This document shows positions 1 through 9,136 of a stretch of 64,000 nt of DNA, in pieces (within the stretch, counting starts at the first letter, position 1; the number at the start of each line of letters is the position of its first letter). Origin of the DNA: Rhodocyclaceae bacterium (GTDB lineage: Bacteria; Pseudomonadota; Gammaproteobacteria; Burkholderiales; Rhodocyclaceae). The notes under the pieces are model-generated. The model was given only the letters and a program-made list of their open reading frames with translations, did not search any database and had not been told where the DNA came from. The position numbers were made by a program, and so were the translations under genes. Where the stretch lies: contig JACFMQ010000002.1 in NCBI GenBank assembly GCA_019455325.1, positions 269,353 to 333,352 on the forward strand. Direction: 5' to 3'.

Positions 1-438
1 GCGTGGCGGCGCCGGCCGGCGCCGCTGGGCTGGATGATCGAGGCCCGGCGCCATCTCGACGGCGCCGCCGCCGTCTGGCCCATGCTCGCCGAACTCGCCT
101 GGATGGCGCCGCAACGCGCCCGCCGGCTACTGCCACGCTTGGCGGATGATCGGCTGGCAAGCCTCCTGCGCCGCTTCGACAGCGAATTCGCGGGCAGCGA
201 CGGGCCAGACGGCTTTTCCCTGTTCCCGGCCTGGCTGCTGGTCGAAGACGGCAGCTTCGCCGCGCCCCTCAAGTCCGCCGAACAAGGCCGCGGTACCGGA
301 CCGGAGCGCTGCGCGCGCCTTGTCGTCACGCTGCTCGGCCTGGAACGCCAAGGGCGCCATGACGAGCTGATCGAGAGTCGGCGCCGCTTGCGCGATCTCG
401 ACGGCGCGTTGTTCGAGTGGTACATGCGGAGCCGCTGA
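1..438 (+). CDS. 3' end of an unidentified gene upstream of the Wadjet operon (partial)
   Basis: The reading frame is open from the first base, so the true start lies outside the window; an internal ATG at 34 would give 134 residues. The visible part is rich in Leu, Ala and Arg and looks helical, with no signal peptide, membrane segment or motif I recognise. It stops three bases before the ATG of jetA, so it is probably in the same transcript and may be translationally coupled to it. I cannot name a family. It could be an extra component or regulator of the defence operon, or just the last gene of a neighbouring unit. Confidence 0.6.
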   Translation, partial: AWRRRPAPLGWMIEARRHLDGAAAVWPMLAELAWMAPQRARRLLPRLADDRLASLLRRFDSEFAGSDGPDGFSLFPAWLLVEDGSFAAPLKSAEQGRGTGPERCARLVVTLLGLERQGRHDELIESRRRLRDLDGALFEWYMRSR

Positions 439-441
439 GCC

Positions 442-1941
442 ATGGAGCCGAGCCAGAGCGAACTCTTCCGTCACGTCAATGCCGACAAGGCCGCGTTCTA
501 CCGCGCCGTCATGGAGGTCTTCGCCGCCGCCAAGCGCCAGTTCCGTCCCTATCTGCGGCCCGATGAGGTATTGCGCGAGGCCGTCTGGCCGGGCGTGCCG
601 CCGACGCTGGAGGAGGTCCGGGCGGCGCTGGCGCAACTGGTCGACTGGGGCAATCTGGAATCCCAGCCGGATACGGCGCGGGTGGCCAGCATCGACGATT
701 TCTACCTGGCCCGCTTCCTCTACCGGCTGTCCCATGGCGGCGAGGCCGTGGAGTCGGCGCTGGCGACCTTCGCCCAGGCGCTGCGGCGCCGGGGGGAATT
801 GCAGAGCGTGGCCCTGGAGGACATCCACGGCCGGCTCGACGCCTTGATCGCCCTGGGCGCCGAGCCGGCGCCGGACGCCGCCAAGGTGCACGAGGTGCTG
901 CGCGACCTGGTGCGGGTGTTCGAAGACCTGGCCGAGAACGCCCAGGCCTTCATGGCCGGCATCGTCCGCAGCGTCGAGATGCAGCAGGCCGACCCCGCCG
1001 CCGTGGTCGCGTTCAAGAAACGGCTGATCGATTATCTGGAACGCTTCATCGGCGATCTGGTGAGCCGTTCCGGCGCCATCGCCGGGCGCCTCGGGGCGCT
1101 CGACCTTCGCATCGACGCGCTGCTCTGGCAGGCGGCCAACCGCGAGGCGCGCGACATCGCGCCGGGCGACGTGGGCGAGCAGGCCGATGCGCTGCAAGCG
1201 CGCGTCCGGGCCTGGCGCGAACGCTGGCGCGGCCTGCGCCTGTGGTTCGTGGCCGACGGCCACGGCCCGGCCCAGGCCGAGGCCCTGCGCGCCAAGGCGC
1301 GGGCGGCGATCCCCCAGTTGCTGGCTGCCGTCGCCGCCGTCAACGAACGCCGCAGCGGCCGCAGCGACCGCTCGGCGGATTTCCGCGCGCTCGCCTGCTG
1401 GTTCGCGGAATGCGCCGACGACGGCCAGGCCCACCGCCTGGCACGAGCCGCCTTCGCCCTCAACCCGGCGCGCCACCTAGTGCTGCCGATCGATAGCGAT
1501 GTGCCGGCGACCACCGCCTGGGCCGAGGCGCCGGCGGTGCCGATCCATCCGCGCCTGCGGGAATACGGCTCGGCGATGGTGCGCGGGGCCGCGCCGCGGG
1601 TGCGGAACCGCGACGCCGAACGGGCGCTGCTGGCGCAGCAGGCCGCGGCCGAGCACCGCCAGGTGGAAGCGGCCCGCGCCCGGCTGGCCACCGGCGCAAT
1701 GACTCGCCTGTCGCAACTCGGCCCGCTCGATGCCCACGAATTCGATCTTTTCCTCGCCGTGCTCGGCGAGGCCCTGGCCGGCCAGTCGGCGCCGGACCAG
1801 GCCGTGGCGCGCACCACCGCAGACGGCCTGCTGCACGTCCGCCTCGAACCGCTGGCCGCAGATTCCCATGCCGCCATCGAGACGCCGCTGGGCGTCTTTT
1901 CCGGACGGGATCACCGCATCACCATCACGCCCGCCCCATGA
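442..1941 (+). CDS. jetA: Wadjet defence protein JetA (DUF2397/TIGR02677 family)
   Basis: 499 residues. The N-terminal half (FRHVNADKAAFYRAVM, then a winged-helix-like stretch ending in DDFYLARFLYRLS) is typical of the TIGR02677/DUF2397 family. That family is the kleisin-like subunit of one Wadjet variant. Wadjet complexes are SMC-like machines that recognise and cleave circular plasmid DNA; JetA bridges the JetC ATPase heads. This assignment comes from family knowledge and gene order. The stop codon overlaps the ATG of jetB in an ATGA, so the two are co-translated. The set DUF2397-DUF2398-SMC-DUF2399 matches what I know as the type II Wadjet arrangement. Confidence 0.9.
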   Translation: MEPSQSELFRHVNADKAAFYRAVMEVFAAAKRQFRPYLRPDEVLREAVWPGVPPTLEEVRAALAQLVDWGNLESQPDTARVASIDDFYLARFLYRLSHGGEAVESALATFAQALRRRGELQSVALEDIHGRLDALIALGAEPAPDAAKVHEVLRDLVRVFEDLAENAQAFMAGIVRSVEMQQADPAAVVAFKKRLIDYLERFIGDLVSRSGAIAGRLGALDLRIDALLWQAANREARDIAPGDVGEQADALQARVRAWRERWRGLRLWFVADGHGPAQAEALRAKARAAIPQLLAAVAAVNERRSGRSDRSADFRALACWFAECADDGQAHRLARAAFALNPARHLVLPIDSDVPATTAWAEAPAVPIHPRLREYGSAMVRGAAPRVRNRDAERALLAQQAAAEHRQVEAARARLATGAMTRLSQLGPLDAHEFDLFLAVLGEALAGQSAPDQAVARTTADGLLHVRLEPLAADSHAAIETPLGVFSGRDHRITITPAP

Positions 1942-3188
1942 CGGTTCAACCCCGCTTCGACAGCCGCGCCATTGGCGACCGCCAGAGCCAGCATCGCCAG
2001 GAAGAATACCGGGGCGCCGTGCGCGCGCTGTTGATGCGCCCGCTGATGACCAGCGACCATCCCGAATTCGCCGCCGTGCGCCGCCATGCCGATCAACTGC
2101 GCATCTGGTTCGCCCGCGAGACCGGCTGGCCGCTGGTCATCGAGCGCGATTGCGCCCGTCTCTACAAGCGGCCGGCCGACCTGGCCGACGCCAGCCGCGG
2201 CCTGCCCGGCTTCGACCGCCGCCGCTACGTGCTGCTGTGTCTGGCCGCCGCCGTGCTGGAGCGCGCCGATCCCCAGATCACCCTGCGCGTGCTCGGCGAC
2301 CGCCTGCTGGTCCTGGCCGGCGACCCGGCGCTGGCCGCGCGCGGCTTCGCCTTCGGGCTGGAGAACGCCCACGAGCGCCGCGAACTGGTCGCCGTCTGCC
2401 GCGCCCTGCTCGACTGGGGCGTCGTCGCCCGCGTCGCCGGCGACGAGGATGCCTATGTGCTCGGCCATGCCGGCGACGCGCTCTACGACATCCAGCGGCG
2501 CGTGCTCGCCGGCCTGCTCGCCGCCGTGCGCGGACCGTCCACCTGGGCGGAGGAAGACGCGCCGCCCGACCTCGAACGGCGCATCAAAGCCCTCGTCGCC
2601 GAGCATCAGCCGGAAAGCGAGGAAGGCCGGCGCACGGCCCTGCGCCATCAGTTGTCGCGCCGCCTGCTCGACGACCCGATGATCTACTTCGACGAACTCG
2701 ATGCCGACAACCGCGCCTACCTGCTGAACCAGCGCGGCCCGATGGCGGCGCGCCTGGCCGAGGACGGCGGCCTGGTCGCCGAGCAGCGCGCCGAAGGCGT
2801 GGCGCTGGTGGACGAAACGGGTACCCTGACGGACGTGTCGCTGCCGGCCGAGGGCACCGAATCCCACGTCACGCTGCTGGTGGCGGAATTCCTCGCCGGC
2901 CGCCGGGGCGCGGACGGCGATGCCGGCATTGCGGAAAACGACGTCGCCGCCTTCATCCGAGAAGCGACGGCACGCTACGGACGCTACTGGCGCAAATCGG
3001 CCCGGGAACCCGGCGGCGAACGGGAACTCGCCGAAGCCGCCCTGGGCCGGCTGGTCATGTTGCGCCTGGTCGAGCGGCAGGCGGGCAGGGTGCGGCCCCT
3101 GCCCGCGCTGGCCCGGGTCGCCCTGGGCAAGACGACCGTGAGAACGCCGGGCGGCAACGAAACGCTGCCGCCGGACTTGCTGCCATGA
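1938..3188 (+). CDS. jetB: Wadjet defence protein JetB (DUF2398/TIGR02678 family)
   Basis: 416 residues, close to the usual size of TIGR02678/DUF2398 proteins. Recognisable stretches are the N-terminal HRQEEYRGAVRALLMRPLM, GFDRRRYVLLCLAAAVLER and LLDDPMIYFDELDADNRAYL. In Wadjet, JetB is the small winged-helix (KITE-like) partner that binds the kleisin JetA. It overlaps jetA and jetC by four bases each (ATGA at 1938 and 3185), the tight packing expected of subunits of one complex. The role is inferred from family and context; there is no enzymatic motif to check. Confidence 0.9.
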   Translation: MTVQPRFDSRAIGDRQSQHRQEEYRGAVRALLMRPLMTSDHPEFAAVRRHADQLRIWFARETGWPLVIERDCARLYKRPADLADASRGLPGFDRRRYVLLCLAAAVLERADPQITLRVLGDRLLVLAGDPALAARGFAFGLENAHERRELVAVCRALLDWGVVARVAGDEDAYVLGHAGDALYDIQRRVLAGLLAAVRGPSTWAEEDAPPDLERRIKALVAEHQPESEEGRRTALRHQLSRRLLDDPMIYFDELDADNRAYLLNQRGPMAARLAEDGGLVAEQRAEGVALVDETGTLTDVSLPAEGTESHVTLLVAEFLAGRRGADGDAGIAENDVAAFIREATARYGRYWRKSAREPGGERELAEAALGRLVMLRLVERQAGRVRPLPALARVALGKTTVRTPGGNETLPPDLLP

Positions 3189-6100
3189 GCGAGCCTCTCC
3201 TGCCGCAACCGACCCGTGCCCGCTGGCAGCCCCTGCGCCTGGGGCTGGTCGATCTGTACCACTACGACAGCGAGGAATTCCGCTTCCACGACGGTCATCT
3301 CCTGCTGCGCGGCAACAACGGCACCGGCAAGTCCAAGGTGCTGTCCCTGACGCTGCCTTTCCTGCTCGATGCCCAGATCAAACCCTCGCGCATCGAGCCC
3401 GACGGCGATCCGGGCAAGAAGATGGCCTGGAACCTGCTGATGGGCAAGCACGAACGGCGCATCGGCTACGCCTGGGTGGAGTTCGGCCGCCGCGGCGAGG
3501 ACGGCCGCGCCCGTTTCGTCACTCTCGGCAGCGGCCTGTCGGCGGTGGCGGCGCGGCCCCAGGTGGATGCCTGGTATTTCGTCGCCGACGACGCCCGCAT
3601 CGGCGAGGCGTTCTGGCTCACCAGTCCCGGCGGTGTGGCCCACAACCGGGACCGCCTGCAGGAGGCCCTCGGCGGCCAGGGCCAGGTCTTCCCCAATGCG
3701 GAAAGCTACCGGCGGGCGGTGGACGAGCGGCTGTTCCGGCTCGGCGCCATCCGCTACGGCGCGCTGATGGACACCCTGATCCAGTTGCGCCAGCCCCAAT
3801 TGTCCAAGCGCCCGGACGAGGCCAATCTCTCCGAAGCCCTCACCGAGGCCCTGCCGCCCCTGCCTGCCGAACTGCTCGGCGATGTCGCCGACGCCTTCAA
3901 CCAGCTTGAGGAATACCGCCAGGAACTGGAAAGTTTCGAGGCCCTGGCCAAGGCCGTCGGCGTCTTCAACCTGCGCTACCGCGCCTATGCCGGCGTCAAG
4001 GCACGGCGCGAGGCGGGCCGCTTGCGCGCGGCCCAGACCGAGTTCGACAAGGCCAGCCAGGAGCTCAACGGGACACGGGAAACTCTGAAGGCGGCCCAGG
4101 CAGAGGAAGCGCGGCGTCAGGAGCGTCGGGGCGAACTGGACAGCGGCCTGCGGCAGGTGCGCGCCCGTCTCGAAGCCTTGCGCGACGACCCGGCCATGGG
4201 CGAGGCCAAACGGCTGGACGAGGCCAAGCGCCAGACCGAGCAGGCGAGCAAGGATGCGGCGGAAGCGGCGCGAACGTTGGCGGAGGCTTCCGGGCGGTTG
4301 TCGCGGGAACGTGCCGCGCTCCGGCAGTGCGAGCAGCGCGCCGCCGAGGCGGCACGGGCGCTGGCCGAGGCCCATGCGGCGGTCACTGAGGCGGCGGAAA
4401 CCTGCGGTATCGCCGCCGATGTCGCGCAGGAAGCGGCGCTCGGCGAGGCGGAAACCTTGTCCGCCCTCGACAACCGCGCCTGGCAGGCCGCGCGGCAGCG
4501 TTTGCAGGACGCCTACGCCCGGCGGCGCGGACAGATCGACCTGATGCGGCAGCGGCTGCGCGCGGCAGAAGAAGCCGGCCACCAGCGGCAGACGGCCCAG
4601 GCGCAGCGCGACGAGCGTGCCGACGCCTGCGAGGATGCCGCCGCCCGCCGCCTGGAGGCGGACGCCGCCGTGGAACGGGAGGGCGGCCGGCTCGTCGACG
4701 CCTGGCAGCGGCATGTCGACGGCCTCGAACAACTGCGGCCGGCACGGCTCGATGCCGCGCTCGACGCCCTGGCCGCCTGGGTCGCCGACCTGGCCGGCGA
4801 CAACCCGGCGCGGGCCGCCCTGCACGAAGCCCAGCACCTCGCCAGCGAACGCTTCGCCCGCCGGGCCGCGGCCATCGGCCAGCACGAGAAGAACCTGCGC
4901 GAGGAGGAGGACGCGCTGTCCCTCGAACGCCGGCGTCTCGAAGGCGGAGAGGACGCGCTGCCTCCCGCGCCCTACCACCGCGCTGCCAACGGGCGCCGCG
5001 ACCGGCCGGGAGCGCCCCTGTGGCAGTTGCTGGAATTCCGCGACACCCTGGCCGACGGACAGCGCGCCGGACTGGAGGCGGCGCTGGAAGCGAGCGGCCT
5101 GCTCGACGCCTGGGTGATGCCCGACGGCCGGCTGCTGGCCGCCGACGGCGCCGCACCCTGGCACGACACGCTGCTCGTCGCCCGCGGCCGCCAGGCCGCA
5201 TCCGCCGCAAACTGGCTGCGGCCCGCGGAAAACGCCGCGGTCGCCGCGCCGGTGGTGCGCGCCCTGCTGGAGAGCATCGCCTGCGGCGAGACCGAAGCGG
5301 TGGAGGTGGCGGAGGCGGAAGCCTGGATCGCCGCCGACGGGCGCTTCCGCGTCGGCCCGCTGGCCGGCGCCTGGAGCAAGCCTGCCGCGGTCTACATCGG
5401 CTTCGCGGCGCGGGCCGCGGCGCGGCGACAACGCCTGGCGGAAATCGCCCGCCGCCTGGGTGAAATCGGCGCGGCGCTGGGCATCGTCGCTCAGGAAAAG
5501 GAAAAGCTCGAACAGCAGCGCCGGCAAGCGGCGCGGGAATGGAACGACGCGCCGGGCGACGACGGCCTGCGCGCCGCCCATCTCGCGGCGGCGGCCCATG
5601 CCCGCGCCTATGCAACGGCCGAGGCCGCATTGCGCCAGGCGGACGACCGGCTGGCCGAGGCCGGCCGGCGTTGGGACAACGCCCGCGCCCGGCTTGCCGC
5701 GGATGGGGCGGACCTGCGCCTGCCCGTCGCAGGGGCGGCCCTCGACGCGGTGGAAACGCACTTGCGCGGCTTCCACGACGGCTTGCAGCGCCTGTTCCTG
5801 GCGGCCCAGGACGTGCGCCATGCCCTGCCGGAACTGGCGGCGCAGCGCGGACGCGAGGCCGAGGCCGGGGCCGAGGAGGCGCGTTGCCAGGCGCAGTCCT
5901 CGGAGAAGCAGGCCCGCGCCGAAGAGGCCCAGGCCCGCTGGCAGGCGCTGTTCGACAGCGTCGGCGTGCAGGTCGAGGAAATCCAACGGCGCCTTGAGGC
6001 GGCGCGCTTGGCGGTCGCGCAGGGCGAGACCGACCTGAAAAACGCCGAAGAGAAATTGCGCGCCGCCATCTCGGCACGTGCTCGCGCCGAGCAGAAGGAA

Positions 6101-7309
6101 GCGGATTCGGCGGGCACGCTGGAAGAACGGCGCGCCAGCCGCCAGGCGGCGGTGGCCGGCCTGCAAGGCTTCGCCGCCAGCGGCCTGCTGGCCGTGGCGC
6201 TGCCGGAAGTCGAATGCCCCGATCCCGCCGCGCCCTGGACCATTGAGCCGGCGCTGACCCTGGCGCGCCGCGCCGAACAGGCCCTGGCCGGCGTGCCAGC
6301 CGGTGACGAGGCATGGAACCGCATCCAGAACCGCATCTCCGAGGATTTCAACGAACTGCTGCGCAGCCTCGGCGCCCTCGGTCACCAGGCCCATGCGGGC
6401 ACCAGCGACTACGGCCTGGTGGTCAGCGTGATCTACCGCAACCGCCCCGAGCGCCCGGACCGTCTGGAGGCGATCCTGGCGGAAGAGATCGCCCAACGCC
6501 GCGAACTGCTCACCGCCAACGAACGCAGACTGCTGGAAGACCACTTGCAGGCCGAGGTCGCCAGCGTCATCCAGCGCCTGTTGCAGGAGGCGGATCGCCG
6601 CGTGGCCGACATCAACGCCGAACTCGACCGGCGTCCGACCTCGACCGGCGTGCGCTTCCGCCTGGTCTGGGAGGCATTGCCCGAAAACAGCGGCGATGCG
6701 CCGATAGGACTCGCGGCAGCGCGCCGCAAGCTCCTCAACACCAGCGCCGACGCCTGGTCGGCGGAAGATCGGCGAATCGTCGGCGATATGCTGCAAAGCC
6801 GGATCGCCGCCGAGCGGACGCGGGCCGACAGCGGCGGCAGCCTGCTCGAACAACTCGCCCGCGCCCTCGACTACCGCCGCTGGCACCGCTTCCGCGTCGA
6901 ACGCTGGCAGGGCGGCCAGTGGGGCCGGCTGTCGGGGCCGGCCTCCAGCGGCGAGCGCGCCCTCGGCCTCACCGTGCCGCTGTTCGCGGCCGTCGCCAGC
7001 CATTACGGCCACGTCGGCGCCGACCGCCACGGCGCGCCGCGCCTGGTGCTGCTGGACGAAGCCTTCGCCGGCATCGACCGCGAGGCCCGCGCCCATTGCA
7101 TGGCGCTGATCCGCGAATTCGACCTCGACTTCGTCATGACCAGCGAAAGCGAATGGGGCTGCTACGCCGGACTGCCCGGCGTGTCGATCTGCCACCTGCT
7201 GCGCCGCGAAGGCATCGACGCCGTGCATGTCTCGCGCTGGACCTGGGACGGCCGCGCGCGCCGCGAAGCGCCCGATCCGAGGCAGCGCTTCCCGGCGGCG
7301 GCGCCATGA
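3185..7309 (+). CDS. jetC: Wadjet SMC-like ATPase JetC (TIGR02680 family)
   Basis: 1,374 residues. A Walker A motif (GNNGTGKSK) lies near residues 43-51. A very long Ala/Glu/Arg-rich coiled-coil region fills about residues 260-1000. A signature-like SSGERAL lies near residue 1247 and a Walker B (RLVLLDEAFAGID) near 1286. This is the layout of an SMC/Rad50-type ATPase of the TIGR02680 family, the motor of Wadjet. The ATG at 3185 overlaps the jetB stop and is followed by the conserved WQPLRLGLVDLYHYDSEEF. Earlier in-frame ATGs lie inside jetA and jetB and were rejected. All ATPase motifs look intact, so the motor is predicted to be active. Confidence 0.93.
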   Translation: MSEPLLPQPTRARWQPLRLGLVDLYHYDSEEFRFHDGHLLLRGNNGTGKSKVLSLTLPFLLDAQIKPSRIEPDGDPGKKMAWNLLMGKHERRIGYAWVEFGRRGEDGRARFVTLGSGLSAVAARPQVDAWYFVADDARIGEAFWLTSPGGVAHNRDRLQEALGGQGQVFPNAESYRRAVDERLFRLGAIRYGALMDTLIQLRQPQLSKRPDEANLSEALTEALPPLPAELLGDVADAFNQLEEYRQELESFEALAKAVGVFNLRYRAYAGVKARREAGRLRAAQTEFDKASQELNGTRETLKAAQAEEARRQERRGELDSGLRQVRARLEALRDDPAMGEAKRLDEAKRQTEQASKDAAEAARTLAEASGRLSRERAALRQCEQRAAEAARALAEAHAAVTEAAETCGIAADVAQEAALGEAETLSALDNRAWQAARQRLQDAYARRRGQIDLMRQRLRAAEEAGHQRQTAQAQRDERADACEDAAARRLEADAAVEREGGRLVDAWQRHVDGLEQLRPARLDAALDALAAWVADLAGDNPARAALHEAQHLASERFARRAAAIGQHEKNLREEEDALSLERRRLEGGEDALPPAPYHRAANGRRDRPGAPLWQLLEFRDTLADGQRAGLEAALEASGLLDAWVMPDGRLLAADGAAPWHDTLLVARGRQAASAANWLRPAENAAVAAPVVRALLESIACGETEAVEVAEAEAWIAADGRFRVGPLAGAWSKPAAVYIGFAARAAARRQRLAEIARRLGEIGAALGIVAQEKEKLEQQRRQAAREWNDAPGDDGLRAAHLAAAAHARAYATAEAALRQADDRLAEAGRRWDNARARLAADGADLRLPVAGAALDAVETHLRGFHDGLQRLFLAAQDVRHALPELAAQRGREAEAGAEEARCQAQSSEKQARAEEAQARWQALFDSVGVQVEEIQRRLEAARLAVAQGETDLKNAEEKLRAAISARARAEQKEADSAGTLEERRASRQAAVAGLQGFAASGLLAVALPEVECPDPAAPWTIEPALTLARRAEQALAGVPAGDEAWNRIQNRISEDFNELLRSLGALGHQAHAGTSDYGLVVSVIYRNRPERPDRLEAILAEEIAQRRELLTANERRLLEDHLQAEVASVIQRLLQEADRRVADINAELDRRPTSTGVRFRLVWEALPENSGDAPIGLAAARRKLLNTSADAWSAEDRRIVGDMLQSRIAAERTRADSGGSLLEQLARALDYRRWHRFRVERWQGGQWGRLSGPASSGERALGLTVPLFAAVASHYGHVGADRHGAPRLVLLDEAFAGIDREARAHCMALIREFDLDFVMTSESEWGCYAGLPGVSICHLLRREGIDAVHVSRWTWDGRARREAPDPRQRFPAAAP

Positions 7310-8517
7310 GCCAAAGGGGCCAGGGGAACGATCCGCGTCTCCAGCGGCTGCTGGGCGGAACCGCGCTGGCAGACCTGCGCCGCCGCCTGCGGCAGCGTTT
7401 CGAGCGCGGCGCCACGGGCAGCTTCCGCCTGGACCGCCTGACCGAGACCGAGCGGGAAGCCTTGTCCGGCATGCTCGGACGGCGCCTCCGGCGCGCCGCT
7501 TCCATGACCCTCGACTGCGCGGAACTCGATGCCGCCCTCGCCCGCGCCGGCCTCGCCGCCTCCCTGCGCGAAGCCCTGGAGCAGCTCGACGGTCCCATCG
7601 CGGACAAGGCCGCCGCGCGGACCGCCTTGCTGGCGCGCTGGGGTACGGCGGTGCAGGCCTGCGCCGAGCCGCGCCTGGCCGCCTGGCTCGCCGTCCCGCC
7701 GGCGCCGACTTTGCTCCGGCGCCTGGCACGCGATCCTGACACGGCCGCGCAGTTGCTGGCGGCCGCCGGCGCCGTATTGCGCGCCTTGCCCGCCGCCGGC
7801 ACCCCGCGCTCGCAACTGGCGGCGCAGACGCTCGGCGACGCCCACGGGCTGGATGCCGGCCGTCCGGTCGCCACGCTCGTGCTGGCGGTGCTGCGCGCGC
7901 TGAAACGGGAAGCCGACGAGGAATCCGGCGCCGACGATGCGCGCGACCTCTGGGCCGCCGCCGGCGTGCTGGTCAACGAACTGGCGCGACCGGCGCTGTG
8001 CCTGAACCTGCCGGCACACGACGGCCCATGCGCCGCGGGCGAGCCCGCCTACCTTTCCCTGCGCCTGCTGCTGCGCGCGCCGCCGCCCTGGCAAGTGGAG
8101 GGCCGCGAAGTCCATATCTGCGAGAACCCCAACCTGGTGGCCATCGTCGCCGACGGCCTCGGCGAACGCGCCGCGCCCCTCGTCTGCACCGACGGCATGC
8201 CGGCTGCCGCGCAGCGCGCCTTGCTGCGGCAATTGGCGCAGGCGGGAGCCCGGCTCCGCTACCACGGCGATTTCGACTGGCCGGGCCTGGCCATCGGCAA
8301 CCACGTGATGCGCACCTACGGCGCCGGTCCCTGGCGTTTCGGGGCGGCCGACTACGCAGCGGCGGTCCGGAACGCCGCCACCCGCGGCCGGCCGCTGGGC
8401 GCGAGCGCAGTGGAGGCGGAATGGGACGGAGAACTGGCCCCGGTCATGCGCGATTGCGGCCAGGCAGTGGACGAGGAAGCCGTCGCCGCAACCTTGATGG
8501 CGGATCTGGGCGATTGA
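7306..8517 (+). CDS. jetD: Wadjet nuclease subunit JetD (DUF2399/TIGR02679, Toprim-like)
   Basis: 403 residues. The C-terminal half has the Toprim signature: the acidic residue in HICENPNLVAIVADGLG (Glu near 273) and the DxD of YHGDFDWPG (Asp near 322 and 324). In Wadjet the JetD dimer cuts the plasmid DNA extruded by the JetABC motor. The N-terminal part contains DAALARAGLAASLREALEQLDGP, typical of TIGR02679. The ATG overlaps the jetC stop by four bases. The apparent metal-binding residues are present, so the nuclease is likely functional. It is the last gene of the operon; a G+C-rich inverted repeat follows directly. Confidence 0.92.
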   Translation: MSQRGQGNDPRLQRLLGGTALADLRRRLRQRFERGATGSFRLDRLTETEREALSGMLGRRLRRAASMTLDCAELDAALARAGLAASLREALEQLDGPIADKAAARTALLARWGTAVQACAEPRLAAWLAVPPAPTLLRRLARDPDTAAQLLAAAGAVLRALPAAGTPRSQLAAQTLGDAHGLDAGRPVATLVLAVLRALKREADEESGADDARDLWAAAGVLVNELARPALCLNLPAHDGPCAAGEPAYLSLRLLLRAPPPWQVEGREVHICENPNLVAIVADGLGERAAPLVCTDGMPAAAQRALLRQLAQAGARLRYHGDFDWPGLAIGNHVMRTYGAGPWRFGAADYAAAVRNAATRGRPLGASAVEAEWDGELAPVMRDCGQAVDEEAVAATLMADLGD

Positions 8518-8519
8518 GG

Positions 8520-8567
8520 CCGGGGTCAGCCGGAGGAACAGAACAGACTGGGCAGTTCCGACCCCGG
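8520..8567 (+). other. Inverted repeat just after jetD
   Basis: CCGGGGTC (8520-8527) pairs with GACCCCGG (8560-8567), and GGAAC inside pairs with GTTCC, giving a bulged hairpin three bases after the jetD stop. There is no T run, so this is not a clear intrinsic terminator. It could be a weak terminator or a transcript-stabilising structure, or a scar of the insertion element whose remains follow. Confidence 0.35.
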
Positions 8568-8700
8568 TACGTCAGGCAAGACGACGGAGACGCCGCCACC
8601 GCCCTGCCCTCGTCAAATATCCGGGTTTGCAAGCTATTGATCCGGCCCGAAAAATTCATCATGCGGCATGGCGGACATGGGGATCGCGAAAGTAGGCCAT

Positions 8701-8967
8701 GACGAGCGTATTGCCGGTCTCGGGGTCTTTGAACCGAACACGGCGCAGATGGATGGGGTAATCCTGCTTCGTGTAGAAGCCGTCGAGCACAACGGTCTGA
8801 TCGCAGATGATTCCGACCGAGCGATCGGTCTGCGCCGAATAGACGCGATGGAAGTCCATGTTCGACTTGGCCCGCGTGACGAAGAACGCACCGGCCAGAT
8901 GCAGAACGTAGGGGCGAGCGAAATCGACGTAGCCGCGATCCATGACGTAGATGGCGCCAGGCTCGGG
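8701..8967 (-). pseudogene. Remnant of an IS4-family transposase
   Basis: The minus strand encodes PEPGAIYVMDRGYVDF, then HLAGAFFVTRAKSN, ICDQTVVLDGFYTKQDYP and LRRVRFKDPETG. These are the central catalytic-domain blocks of IS4/IS5-type DDE transposases, including the Asp of the MDRGYVDF block. Homology seems to start abruptly at PEPG and stop after ETGNTLV; the rest of the 149-codon open frame (8659-9108) does not resemble a transposase. The C-terminal Glu-containing block is missing. This is therefore a decayed internal fragment. No terminal inverted repeats or target duplications could be recognised. It marks the boundary between the defence operon and the iron locus. Confidence 0.8.
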
Positions 8968-9136
8968 TATGGTCCGGTAACCTGATGGCGCCGCACATAC
9001 ATCGGGATATTGAGGCGCCTCGGCCACGACGAGGAGTGGGAACAGCCGGGCTGGCTGGGCGGTTGTCGCCGTTTCATCCGTGGGGAGAAGCGCTATCGCG
9101 TCGTCCAACCAGCGCCGACTGTCAATGTCCCCCGTG

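Noticed and set aside
2984..7729. Very long open frame on the minus strand opposite jetC
   Set aside because: Antisense shadow of a GC-rich coding region; composition follows the reverse of jetC codons and no family motif appears.
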